Assembly (NCBI RefSeq): GCF_019207025.1 | Contig: NZ_JAEEGC010000070.1 | Location: forward strand, 1-43,135 | DNA from: Clostridium thailandense | GTDB taxonomy: Bacteria > Bacillota > Clostridia > Clostridiales > Clostridiaceae | DNA: 43,135 bases | Reading direction: 5' to 3' | Shown here: piece by piece, positions 8,700 to 15,788 of the stretch | Numbering within the stretch: the first letter of the stretch is position 1 | How the letters are laid out: each line of letters starts with the position of its first letter | Program-made: the position numbers and the translations under genes | The notes under the pieces: generated by a model | Database searches by the model: none | What the model saw: only the letters and a program-made list of their open reading frames with translations | What the model was told of the DNA's origin: nothing

Positions 8700-8914
8700 T
8701 TATTGTCTCAGAAAAATGTTAATATACCGTGGTTTAAGGCCTAAAAGTCTGGCACCTATAGTATCGCAAGCTACAGGGTCAGAGGAAGCTAAAACTGAAT
8801 TGATTCCTTTAGGTATTCCATTGGAAGATAGTCAAGAGCTTCTCTTATTGCTTGAGGTTCATCAGCATTTTTTCCGACACCAACTATTGTGCTCTTTAAT
8901 TTTCTTTCTCTCAT
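8700..8914 (-). pseudogene. decayed DUF362-family fragment
   Basis: On the minus strand an ATG at 8914 opens MRERKLKSTIVGVGKNADEP and then AIREALDYLP, like the start of DUF362 proteins. The frame stops soon after, and another frame reads SVLASSDPVACDTIGARLLG, the typical C-terminal core of DUF362, ending at 8700-8702. Most of the roughly 300-residue protein, including any ferredoxin-like part, is missing between these pieces. It is therefore an internally deleted and frameshifted remnant. The plus-strand open frame across the same bases is a shadow. Confidence 0.65.
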
Positions 8915-9152
8915 GAATAATCACTTCAAACCTATTTTTGTATAATGTCTTAATTTATGAATTATATAAAAAATATTTTAATTAATGCATGGATTTTTTT
9001 TATTAATGTAGTATAATATATATTAGTAAAAAAGTATATATATACATATGGTTTGTTTTTGATTATTGAAATTTCGATAGTTTAAAGAGAAAGCAGCAAT
9101 GAATATATGTATATTTATAAATAAAAATATATTTAGTAAGAGGTGCAGAAAT

Positions 9153-10043
9153 ATGTTTAACGGAATTGGAGAAAAAAATATTAAAAAGGCAGAGATATTA
9201 GTACAGGCATTGCCATATATTCAAGAGTTTTATGGTAAGACAATAGTTGTTAAGTATGGTGGAAATGCAATGATAAATGATGAATTAAAAAACTCTGTAA
9301 TTAAGGATATAGTTATGTTAAATTGCGTTGGAATAAAAGTAGTAGTAGTCCATGGAGGAGGCCCAGAAATTAATAATGTCCTAAATAAGATGGGGAAAGA
9401 AGGACAGTTTATAAATGGACTTAGAGTAACAGATAGAGAAACTATCGATGTTGTACAGATGGTGCTAGCAGGAAAAGTTAACAAAGATATAGTAGCACTA
9501 ATCAATAAGATGGGAGGCAAAGCTATTGGTTTATCAGGTATAGATGGAAACTTGCTTATGGCAGAGAAGCTTGAGAAAACTGATGAAATAGACCTTGGAT
9601 ATGTAGGTCAGATAACTGGTGTAAACAAAGATATAATAGAACATAATTTTAATGGTGGATATATACCAGTTATATCGACTGTAGCTCTAAACAAGGAAGA
9701 TGGACAAGTGTATAATATAAATGCCGATTATGCCGCTGCAAGAATAAGTATTGAACTTAATGCAGAAAAATTAATACTTCTTACAGATGTTCCAGGTATA
9801 CTCAGAGATGTTACTGATCCAGAAAGTCTAATATCTGAAATAAATGCAGATGATATAGCTCAACTTATAGATAGAAAAATAGTAAGCGGAGGAATGATTC
9901 CTAAGATAGAATGTTGCTTAGAAGCCATAAGAGGAGGAGTAATTAAAACACACATTATTGATGGAAGACTCCCTCATTCTATACTTTTAGAATTGTTTTC
10001 AGAAGAAGGCGTAGGAACTATGATAACTAATGAAGAAGTATAG
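9153..10043 (+). CDS. argB: acetylglutamate kinase
   Basis: Phosphorylates N-acetyl-L-glutamate with ATP in arginine biosynthesis (second step, cytoplasm). The 296-residue protein has the amino-acid-kinase fold motifs: VKYGGNAM near residue 32, VHGGGPEINN near 67, the GLRVTDRET substrate loop, GLSGIDGNL, NINADYAAA near 189 and a C-terminal TDVPGIL...GGMIPK segment. Frames open further upstream to 9099, but the ATG at 9153 has AGAGGTG about 7 bases before it and matches the usual MFNGI start of the family. It stands alone, with no other arg genes beside it. A TATAAT at 9012-9017 could be the -10, without a clear -35. Confident call. Confidence 0.93.
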   Translation: MFNGIGEKNIKKAEILVQALPYIQEFYGKTIVVKYGGNAMINDELKNSVIKDIVMLNCVGIKVVVVHGGGPEINNVLNKMGKEGQFINGLRVTDRETIDVVQMVLAGKVNKDIVALINKMGGKAIGLSGIDGNLLMAEKLEKTDEIDLGYVGQITGVNKDIIEHNFNGGYIPVISTVALNKEDGQVYNINADYAAARISIELNAEKLILLTDVPGILRDVTDPESLISEINADDIAQLIDRKIVSGGMIPKIECCLEAIRGGVIKTHIIDGRLPHSILLELFSEEGVGTMITNEEV

Positions 10044-10161
10044 ACAAGGATTAATAAGATAGAATCTTGAGCCCCTCTGGAAATTAGGAAAATTTTGTTT
10101 TATTATTAGGTATATAAGAATAATATTTTATGTAGAATAATAAAATTTAAATTGAAGATTA

Positions 10162-10183
10162 TATGCTAACATTGGTTAGCATA
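10162..10183 (+). promoter_or_regulatory. perfect 9-bp inverted repeat before the DUF441 gene
   Basis: TATGCTAAC and GTTAGCATA form a perfect 9-bp stem with a 4-base loop. It lies about 30 bases before the TTG start of the next gene and about 120 bases after argB. No T-tract follows, so it is more likely an operator or leader hairpin than a terminator. Confidence 0.4.
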
Positions 10184-10214
10184 GGAAAGTTATCTTATTC
10201 TGGGGGGAGTTAAA

Positions 10215-10673
10215 TTGGAATCTACTATTATATTGCTGGCGGTGCTAGTTGCTGCAGTTTTAGGAAAGGCTAATTCTGTGGCAGTTGCAACCTGTGTACT
10301 TTTAATGCTTAAGCTTTTAAATATTGATAAATATACTTTTCCTAAAATTGAAGCTAACGGAGTGTTTTGGGGGTTAGTATTACTTACTGCTGCTATTTTA
10401 ATTCCAATTGCAAATGGAAAGGTTACTTTTAACAATATTAAAAGTATTTTTACATCTTGGGTTGGAATGAGTGCTTTGCTACTTTCCCTTTTCACTACCT
10501 ACTTGAGTGGACTAGGATTACAATATCTAACTGTTCAGGGACATGGTGATGTAATGCCAGCTATGATTTTAGGAGCAGTAATTGCGGCGGCTTTTTTAGG
10601 GGGAGTTCCAGTAGGACCTTTAATTACTTCAGGAATTCTTGCATTAGGTATAAAATTATTTCACAGGTTGTAA
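10215..10673 (+). CDS. DUF441/UPF0756 small membrane protein (YeaL-like)
   Basis: A 152-residue integral membrane protein of the DUF441 (UPF0756) family, function unknown. Four hydrophobic segments are visible (about 3-35, 49-66, 83-105 and 116-148), with the glycine/alanine-rich GAVIAAAFLGGVPVGPLI block near the C-terminus that marks the family. The start is TTG with an unusually strong GGGGGGAG site 5 bases upstream; no ATG is available. It stands alone between a leader inverted repeat and a strong terminator. Confidence 0.85.
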   Translation: MESTIILLAVLVAAVLGKANSVAVATCVLLMLKLLNIDKYTFPKIEANGVFWGLVLLTAAILIPIANGKVTFNNIKSIFTSWVGMSALLLSLFTTYLSGLGLQYLTVQGHGDVMPAMILGAVIAAAFLGGVPVGPLITSGILALGIKLFHRL

Positions 10674-10679
10674 TAAGTA

Positions 10680-10748
10680 TAAACTACTTTTTGGTGTGGT
10701 TATTTATAAAGTCTTTCCCTATATTCAATATAGGGAAGGGCTTTTTTG
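10680..10748 (+). terminator. intrinsic terminator with a trace of the hairpin repeat flank
   Basis: CTTTCCCTATATT (from 10712) pairs with AATATAGGGAAGG around a short loop and is followed by CTTTTTTG, a standard intrinsic terminator for the DUF441 gene. The bases just before it (10685-10709) read TACTTTTTGGTGTGG and TATTTATAAA. This resembles the right flank of the long-hairpin family, which may be an ancestor or a fused remnant. Confidence 0.8.
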
Positions 10749-11080
10749 TTGAATCACTAGAAAAATATATGGATTTCTAATTCAGCGCTAGTAAAAGAAA
10801 TATACAAGTTTTAAGGATAAATACTCATAAAATGGATAAAAATAAGAATTGTTTGTTTTGAAAAATTTTTATAATTATGTAGAAATAGTTCATTTATTAG
10901 ATTTTTTTTAAAAGTGAATTCGAAACTGTTGTAATAATATTGTAACAATTTTGTAACAACAGTTATCAATTTTGTAACATCTTGACGTATTTAATTTGAT
11001 ATAATATTTATATAGGAAATTATAAGATATAGACCACTTTTATAAAGAAATAAAGTTAACTTAGGATTGGAGAATGAGCG
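10749..11080 (+). promoter_or_regulatory. upstream region of the deacetylase gene with TGTAACA repeats
   Basis: No gene is seen. TGTAACA occurs at 10941, 10952 and 10973, that is 11 and 21 bases apart (same helix face). A larger inverted repeat, AACTGTTGT (10924-10932) and ACAACAGTT (10956-10964), embraces the first two. A TTGACG at about 10983 and a TATAAT follow, but only 12 bases apart, so the exact promoter is unclear. The arrangement suggests a regulator binding site for the next gene. Confidence 0.45.
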
Positions 11081-12055
11081 ATGCAAGATATAATTCGAAG
11101 GAGAAACATTAAAAGAAGAAAAAATAAAATTAGAAAGCGTAGAATAAGGACAAGTATGTTCATTATAGCTTGTATAGCTTGTGCAGCAGTGTCCATAAAA
11201 ATGATATATAAATCTAAGAATTCGAATAATATAAAAAATAATAATGCAGTAACAAGTTCCGTAGATAAATCTAAAGAGAATCAGGTTAATGTAGCAGGAA
11301 CTAAAAATGAAGCTGAATCAAATTCAGTAAAGCAAGCAACAAGTAGTAATAGTACTCAAGATAAAGCTGAAGTGAAAAGTGAAGTTAATAATCAGGGGGT
11401 TAATGTTGAACAAGCCCTTGTTGAAGATGGCAAAAAAACTGCTTATTTAACTTTTGATGATGGACCATCTGTTACTGTAACTCCTAAAATATTGGATACA
11501 TTAAAGCAGTATAAAATTAATGGTACTTTTTTTGTACTTGGCTCTAATATAGAACAAGGTGAAGAAAGTAAAGAAGTATTGAAGCGAACTTTTGAAGAGG
11601 GGAATTCAATAGGTAATCACAGCTATACCCACAATTTAAAAAAGTTATATCCTCATAATAGAGTTAATGTGGATTATTTTATGGAGGAATTGGACAAGAC
11701 AAACAAATCACTACAAAATGTTCTTGGACAAGATTTTAATACGAGAATTATAAGAATGCCTGGTGGATATATATCTAGACAATATTATAAAGATCCTAAT
11801 TTATCTGCATTTAATGCTAAGCTCAAAGAGAAAAATATGTGTTATATAGATTGGAACGCATATGATTTTGATTCAGAGGGCAAGTGGAAAAATTCAGAGC
11901 AATTATTAGAAGAGGTAAAATCAAGTGTAGGAGATAAACAAAAAGTTGTTATACTAATGCATGATACTTATGGCAAGGAGGAAACAGCCAAGGCACTTCC
12001 TAAAATCATAGAATATTTAAAAAATCAAGGGTATGAATTTAAAACCTTGAAATAA
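11081..12055 (+). CDS. membrane-anchored polysaccharide (peptidoglycan) deacetylase
   Basis: Removes acetyl groups from N-acetylglucosamine, most likely in peptidoglycan, at the outer membrane face. A very basic start (about residues 6-24) precedes one membrane segment (about 25-40), then a Ser/Asn/Lys-rich linker to about 110. The NodB domain follows: TFDDGP with D126 and D127, HSYTH with metal ligands H180 and H184, RMPGGY and the closing LMHDTYGKEET. All catalytic motifs are present. The ATG has GGAG about 8 bases upstream. It is followed by a long hairpin and a convergent wall-protein gene, so the neighbourhood fits cell-wall work. Chitin-type substrates cannot be excluded. Confidence 0.88.
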   Translation: MQDIIRRRNIKRRKNKIRKRRIRTSMFIIACIACAAVSIKMIYKSKNSNNIKNNNAVTSSVDKSKENQVNVAGTKNEAESNSVKQATSSNSTQDKAEVKSEVNNQGVNVEQALVEDGKKTAYLTFDDGPSVTVTPKILDTLKQYKINGTFFVLGSNIEQGEESKEVLKRTFEEGNSIGNHSYTHNLKKLYPHNRVNVDYFMEELDKTNKSLQNVLGQDFNTRIIRMPGGYISRQYYKDPNLSAFNAKLKEKNMCYIDWNAYDFDSEGKWKNSEQLLEEVKSSVGDKQKVVILMHDTYGKEETAKALPKIIEYLKNQGYEFKTLK

Positions 12056-12087
12056 CTTTAAAGCATGCAAAAGCAAGTATATATTAA

Positions 12088-12308
12088 AAAGCTTAGGGAA
12101 GTATCTAGATCCCACGGCCGAAAGTAAACTTATGCTCCGGGAGATGTTATCAAGCTTCAGCACTATAAAAGCTTCTAAGATTTTCTAAAATACTTCGCTA
12201 AGAATGATAAAAAAGTTTTTATATGTGCCTTCAGCTTTGGTAACATCCCCCTGCGTATAAGTTTACTTTCTGGTGTGGGTATCTATAAAATTACTGCCCT
12301 AAGCTTTA
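12088..12308 (+). repeat. long-hairpin repeat, copy 1 (between convergent genes)
   Basis: AAGCTTAGGG at 12089-12098 pairs with CCCTAAGCTT near 12297-12306. Inside, CCGAAAGTAAACTTAT pairs with ATAAGTTTACTTTCTGG, then GATGTTATCAAGCTTCAG pairs with its partner in the right arm, and CACTATAAAA with TTTTTATATGTG. The stem is imperfect but continuous over most of its length. The central part is shorter than in the copies at 17625 and 31546. The right end overlaps the stop codon of the minus-strand 3D protein, so it may end transcripts from both sides. No ORF and no target duplication was seen. Confidence 0.8.
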
Positions 12309-13274
12309 ATTGATTATATAAACCTTGACGGACCTTCTTCCCCAACCTTGAGCTTCAGATTCAGAATGGAAGAATACATCGATTAAGTTTCCTTTAATCG
12401 CTCCACCAGTATCTTCTGCAACAGCATAGCCATAGCCTTCTACGTAAACTGTGGAACCAAGAGGAATAACTCTAGGATCAACAGCTATTGTACTATATCC
12501 GCCAGAATTTCTTTTAGTTGCGGTACCAGATGCTGTAACTCCATCACCTGAATAAGCGGTTGCTTCCATAGATAATACTCTTGAATATGAAGAAGAACTT
12601 GACATACCACGAGATAATGTCACACCTTTAGAACTTCTGCTATCACGGGCAGCAGACGAGGCCATTAATTGCTGTTCTTTTTCATTTGCCTTACTGAGAA
12701 GTTCTTTTTGTTCTTTTATTTCCTTATTCAATTTAGATAAAGTTCTTTCGTTAATTGCCTTTAAAGCTTCTAATTTGCTATTTTCATAACTTAAGGCATC
12801 TTTTTGATTAGATATAGCTTGCTGTTTGTCTCTTAGCTTGTTTAGCATTTTATTATCAAAACTCACTACTTTTGAAACCATATCTGTTTTTGACATGAAA
12901 TCACTTAAACTGTTCGAACTAAGAATTACTCCTAGATAGCTATCTACACCATTTATGTACATAGCCCTTGCTCTTTTTTTAAATAATTCACTTTGAGCTT
13001 GAGAATCTTTTTCTGCAGCATCAAGTTTGACTTGATTATCCTTAATGTCTTTAGCAATTTTGTTCATACTTTTTTTATTAATATCTACTTTTGTAATTAC
13101 TTCATCTATTTGCTTGTCCAAGTTTGCAACTTTTGATTGTAATTGCTTTTTATTATCTTGAACTTGTTTTAATGCATCCAATGTATTACCTGATGCTGCA
13201 AAAACGTTGCCGCTTACAATAATAACTAAAGTTATTACCATAATAGCGCATAGTCTTTTTTTATTCAATTTCAC
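12306..13274 (-). CDS. secreted coiled-coil protein with C-terminal 3D domain (cell-wall enzyme)
   Basis: A signal peptide (residues 1 to about 26, ending VFAASG) is followed by a long coiled coil (about 30-200) and a Ser-rich linker (about 205-230). The C-terminal 3D domain reads ATAYSGDG near 237, AVDPRVIPLGS near 263, then AEDTGGAIKG and IDVFFHS, which hold the conserved Asp residues of this MltA-like fold. Family members are lytic-transglycosylase-type or Rpf/Sps-like wall enzymes, so a role in peptidoglycan turnover outside the cell is likely. The GTG start is only 2 bases from GGAGG. A TTG two codons on (13268) is 8 bases from it and may be the true start. The gene has its own promoter. 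Confidence 0.87.
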   Translation of the reverse strand: MKLNKKRLCAIMVITLVIIVSGNVFAASGNTLDALKQVQDNKKQLQSKVANLDKQIDEVITKVDINKKSMNKIAKDIKDNQVKLDAAEKDSQAQSELFKKRARAMYINGVDSYLGVILSSNSLSDFMSKTDMVSKVVSFDNKMLNKLRDKQQAISNQKDALSYENSKLEALKAINERTLSKLNKEIKEQKELLSKANEKEQQLMASSAARDSRSSKGVTLSRGMSSSSSYSRVLSMEATAYSGDGVTASGTATKRNSGGYSTIAVDPRVIPLGSTVYVEGYGYAVAEDTGGAIKGNLIDVFFHSESEAQGWGRRSVKVYIIN

Positions 13275-13331
13275 TTCCTCCTTAAGATAGTTATTAAGTT
13301 ATTTTATGTATTAAACTTAATAATATATTTT

Positions 13332-13361
13332 ATTATACCATTAAAGTATAGGCAATTTCAA
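13332..13361 (-). promoter_or_regulatory. sigma-A promoter of the 3D-domain gene
   Basis: On the minus strand TTGAAA (13361-13356), an 18-base spacer and TATAAT (13337-13332) form a good vegetative promoter about 60 bases before the start codon. Confidence 0.65.
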
Positions 13362-13506
13362 ATTTGCAATAAAACTTGGAATGTATTCCATTATAAGTAA
13401 TATAAATTGCAGCATTTTAAAACGGAAAAGTATTTAAAACTTGCAAGGTTTTAAGGGAACAATTCTAATTAGTGCAAAAAGAGTAATAAAAAAATAAAAT
13501 AGTATA

Positions 13507-13561
13507 TTGAACTTTTTTCAGTTAAGGTATAAAATGGATAGTAGGTTCTTACCTAAACTAT
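13507..13561 (+). promoter_or_regulatory. promoter and inverted repeat for the ABC-exporter leader
   Basis: TTGAAC (13507-13512), a 15-base spacer and TATAAA (13528-13533) form a likely promoter. Directly after it, ATAGT and ACTAT (13538-13561) bracket AGGT and ACCT, giving a nested inverted repeat near the expected transcription start. This could be a repressor site or the first hairpin of the leader RNA. Confidence 0.45.
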
Positions 13562-13583
13562 TAAAAATAAGGAGGTCGTCAAT

Positions 13584-13673
13584 ATGTTTAGAAAAACAAT
13601 ATTTTTAGCTGTGGATTTAGATGTAAAACTATATAAAGTAAATATGTACGACCTTGGTGAAATTAGTTTTTGA
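13584..13673 (+). CDS. 29-residue leader peptide upstream of the ABC exporter
   Basis: A small ORF with an excellent ribosome site (AAGGAGG, about 8 bases before ATG) encodes MFRKTIFLAVD followed by 18 more residues. It ends 23 bases before an intrinsic terminator. AGGTCGT in its ribosome site is the exact complement of ACGACCT inside its own 3' part (about 13648-13654), so translation and RNA folding would exclude each other. In Bacillus subtilis the bmrCD exporter is controlled by translation of the leader bmrB and a terminator. The same layout here, before a BmrCD-like pair, supports a regulatory leader peptide. The sequence itself is not recognised. Confidence 0.6.
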   Translation: MFRKTIFLAVDLDVKLYKVNMYDLGEISF

Positions 13674-13695
13674 TAGAATAAACAGTGATTGAAGA

Positions 13696-13727
13696 AAAAA
13701 GCCATGGGTTTGTGCCTATGGTTTTTA
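13696..13727 (+). terminator. intrinsic terminator 1 in the exporter leader
   Basis: AAAAGCCATGGG pairs with CCTATGGTTTTT (two G-U pairs) around a short loop, ending in a T-run. It comes 22 bases after the first leader peptide and before the ABC genes, so it must be passed for exporter expression. Confidence 0.7.
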
Positions 13728-13791
13728 TAATGATTTAGATTATCATATACTGGGGAAATTCTGCTCTAAAGGTATATGAAAATGTGTTTTT

Positions 13792-13824
13792 AAAAGCCGT
13801 AGAAAAATTTTTCTGCGGCTTTTT
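13792..13824 (+). terminator. intrinsic terminator 2 in the exporter leader
   Basis: AAAAGCCGTAGAAAAA pairs with TTTTTCTGCGGCTTTT with one G-U pair and almost no loop, followed by more T. It is a second, stronger-looking stop signal before the exporter genes. Confidence 0.75.
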
Positions 13825-13847
13825 ATATTATAAAAGGAGTGATTGTT

Positions 13848-13907
13848 ATGAGAAAAAAAGAGATTAATGAAAAAAATAAAGGCTTGAATTTTACATTTTA
13901 CACCTGA
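13848..13907 (+). CDS. 19-residue possible second leader peptide
   Basis: An ORF of 19 codons (MRKKEINEKNKG and so on) starts 8-9 bases after AAAGGAG and ends 64 bases before the first ABC gene. It lies after both terminators. The good ribosome site suggests real translation, but the peptide is not recognised. It may tune ribosome entry to the exporter mRNA, or be a remnant of a longer gene. Confidence 0.4.
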   Translation: MRKKEINEKNKGLNFTFYT

Positions 13908-13971
13908 CAGAGCAATATAGATACCAACGGTTGACAGTTAACTTATATACACAGTTGAAAGGAGATATATA

Positions 13972-15771
13972 ATGAGGAAAGTTATAGAGCTTACTAAAGG
14001 AAGCAGAATTTTATATATGGTAGCAATAATAGCTATTGGAATTGCTTCTTTTATAGCAATGTTAGAACCTATGATAATTAGGGTCACTATAGACTCGGTT
14101 ATTGGAAATAAACCTATAAATGTCCCCCCAAGTGTTGAAAGACTACTGCAAAGTATAGGGGGAAGAGAGATACTAGGAAGAAATCTATGGATATGTTCTT
14201 TAGCTCTAGTAAGCTTAACTTGTGTTAGAGGAGTTTTTCTCTACTTAAAAGGCAAGCTTTCAGCACAGGCTGCTGAAAATATGGCAAGAAGTATGAGAGT
14301 TAAATTATATGACCATATTCAAAAGCTTCCTTATGGATATCATGTAAAGTCAGAGTCAGGAGACTTAATTCAAAGATGTACATCAGATATAGATACAGTG
14401 AGAAAATTCTTTGCGATTCAGATGGTTGAAATAGGAAGAGCAGTTTTCATTGTAACTTTTGCTATAGTTATGATGAGCTCATTAAATAAAAAAATGACAT
14501 TAATTGCTATGTCTGTTGTACCTATAATATTTATATTTTCTTTAATATTCTTTAATAAAATTCAGCATAACTTCATTAGAGCCGATGAGCAGGAAGGTGC
14601 ACTTACTTCTGTGCTAAGAGAAAATTTAACTGGAGTTAGGGTAGTAAAAGCTTTTGGAAGGCAAAACCTTGAAATAGAGAAGTACGAAAGAGAAAACAAA
14701 AAATATAGAGATTATATTTATAAGATAATTCATTTGTTGTCAAATTACTGGGCAACATCAGATTTTCTTTGTACTATTCAAATAGGTTTAGTGCTTATAT
14801 GCGGCATATATTTTACAGTCAGTGGAGAAATGAGTCTTGGAACCTTAGTAGTATTTATAACTTATGAAACTATGCTTCTTTGGCCAGTAAGACAGCTTGG
14901 TAGAATTTTATCAGATATGGGAAAGATGACAGTTTCTATAGGAAGGATATGGGAGATACTACAAGAACCGGAAGAGAAAGAAACAGGTAAGGCGCTAAAG
15001 CCTGAAATTAGAGGAGAAATATGCTTTGAAAATGTTACTTTTGAGTATGAGCAAGGAACTCCTGTGGTTAAAGATATAAGCTTCAAGATAAACAAAGGAG
15101 AAACTGTAGCAGTAGTAGGACCAACTGGTTCAGGAAAATCTTCATTAGTACACCTTCTATTAAGACTTTATGATTATGATAAGGGATCTATAAAAATAGA
15201 TGGAATAGAACTTATGGATATAGATAGAAAATGGGTAAGAAGTAAAGTAGGAATGGTTCTTCAAGAATCTTTTCTCTACTCAAGAACCATTAGGGATAAT
15301 ATAAAAATATCCAAGTTAGATGCAGATGATGCAGAAGTAAAAACTGCAGCGTCTATGGCAGCAGTTCACGGCGTAATAACTTCCTTTGAAAAAGGATATG
15401 ACACCATAGTAGGAGAAAATGGAGTAACTTTATCCGGAGGTCAGAGACAGAGGGTTTCTATAGCAAGGACACTAATAAAGAACCTTCCTATACTAATCTT
15501 TGATGATTCTTTAAGTGCAGTAGATGCAGAAACAGATAAAATAATAAGGCAGAAGCTTAGAGAAAAAAGCAAAGGAGTTACTACTTTTATAATATCTCAT
15601 AGAATATCAACTGTTATGGATGCAGATAAAATTATAGTTTTAAATAAAGGAAGGATTGAAGCCATAGGTACCCATGAGGAATTGATAAATAAAGATGGAG
15701 TATACAAGAGAATTTGGGAAATACAAAATTCTATAGATCTTGAAGAGGAAGATGCAGCTTGTAATGAATAA
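13972..15771 (+). CDS. heterodimeric ABC exporter, degenerate-site subunit (BmrC/YheI-like)
   Basis: A half-transporter of 599 residues with a six-helix exporter domain (about 15-310) and an ATP-binding domain (about 335-590). Walker A is GPTGSGKS near 383. The signature LSGGQRQR is at about 487-494. Walker B is ILIFDDS with D511, and D512 stands where the catalytic glutamate should be; the switch His is H543. A D for E at this site, paired with a partner having a changed signature, is the hallmark of heterodimeric exporters such as BmrCD and TM287/288. It is followed by its partner 17 bases on. Likely exports drugs or lipids. Ribosome site AAAGGAG precedes the ATG. Expression probably depends on the leader upstream. 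Confidence 0.9.
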   Translation: MRKVIELTKGSRILYMVAIIAIGIASFIAMLEPMIIRVTIDSVIGNKPINVPPSVERLLQSIGGREILGRNLWICSLALVSLTCVRGVFLYLKGKLSAQAAENMARSMRVKLYDHIQKLPYGYHVKSESGDLIQRCTSDIDTVRKFFAIQMVEIGRAVFIVTFAIVMMSSLNKKMTLIAMSVVPIIFIFSLIFFNKIQHNFIRADEQEGALTSVLRENLTGVRVVKAFGRQNLEIEKYERENKKYRDYIYKIIHLLSNYWATSDFLCTIQIGLVLICGIYFTVSGEMSLGTLVVFITYETMLLWPVRQLGRILSDMGKMTVSIGRIWEILQEPEEKETGKALKPEIRGEICFENVTFEYEQGTPVVKDISFKINKGETVAVVGPTGSGKSSLVHLLLRLYDYDKGSIKIDGIELMDIDRKWVRSKVGMVLQESFLYSRTIRDNIKISKLDADDAEVKTAASMAAVHGVITSFEKGYDTIVGENGVTLSGGQRQRVSIARTLIKNLPILIFDDSLSAVDAETDKIIRQKLREKSKGVTTFIISHRISTVMDADKIIVLNKGRIEAIGTHEELINKDGVYKRIWEIQNSIDLEEEDAACNE

Positions 15772-15788
15772 CTTAGGAGGTGATTTTA

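Noticed and set aside
8626..8916. Plus-strand open frame of 96 codons
   Set aside because: No ribosome site; the opposite strand holds DUF362-like pieces, so this frame is a shadow of a decayed gene.
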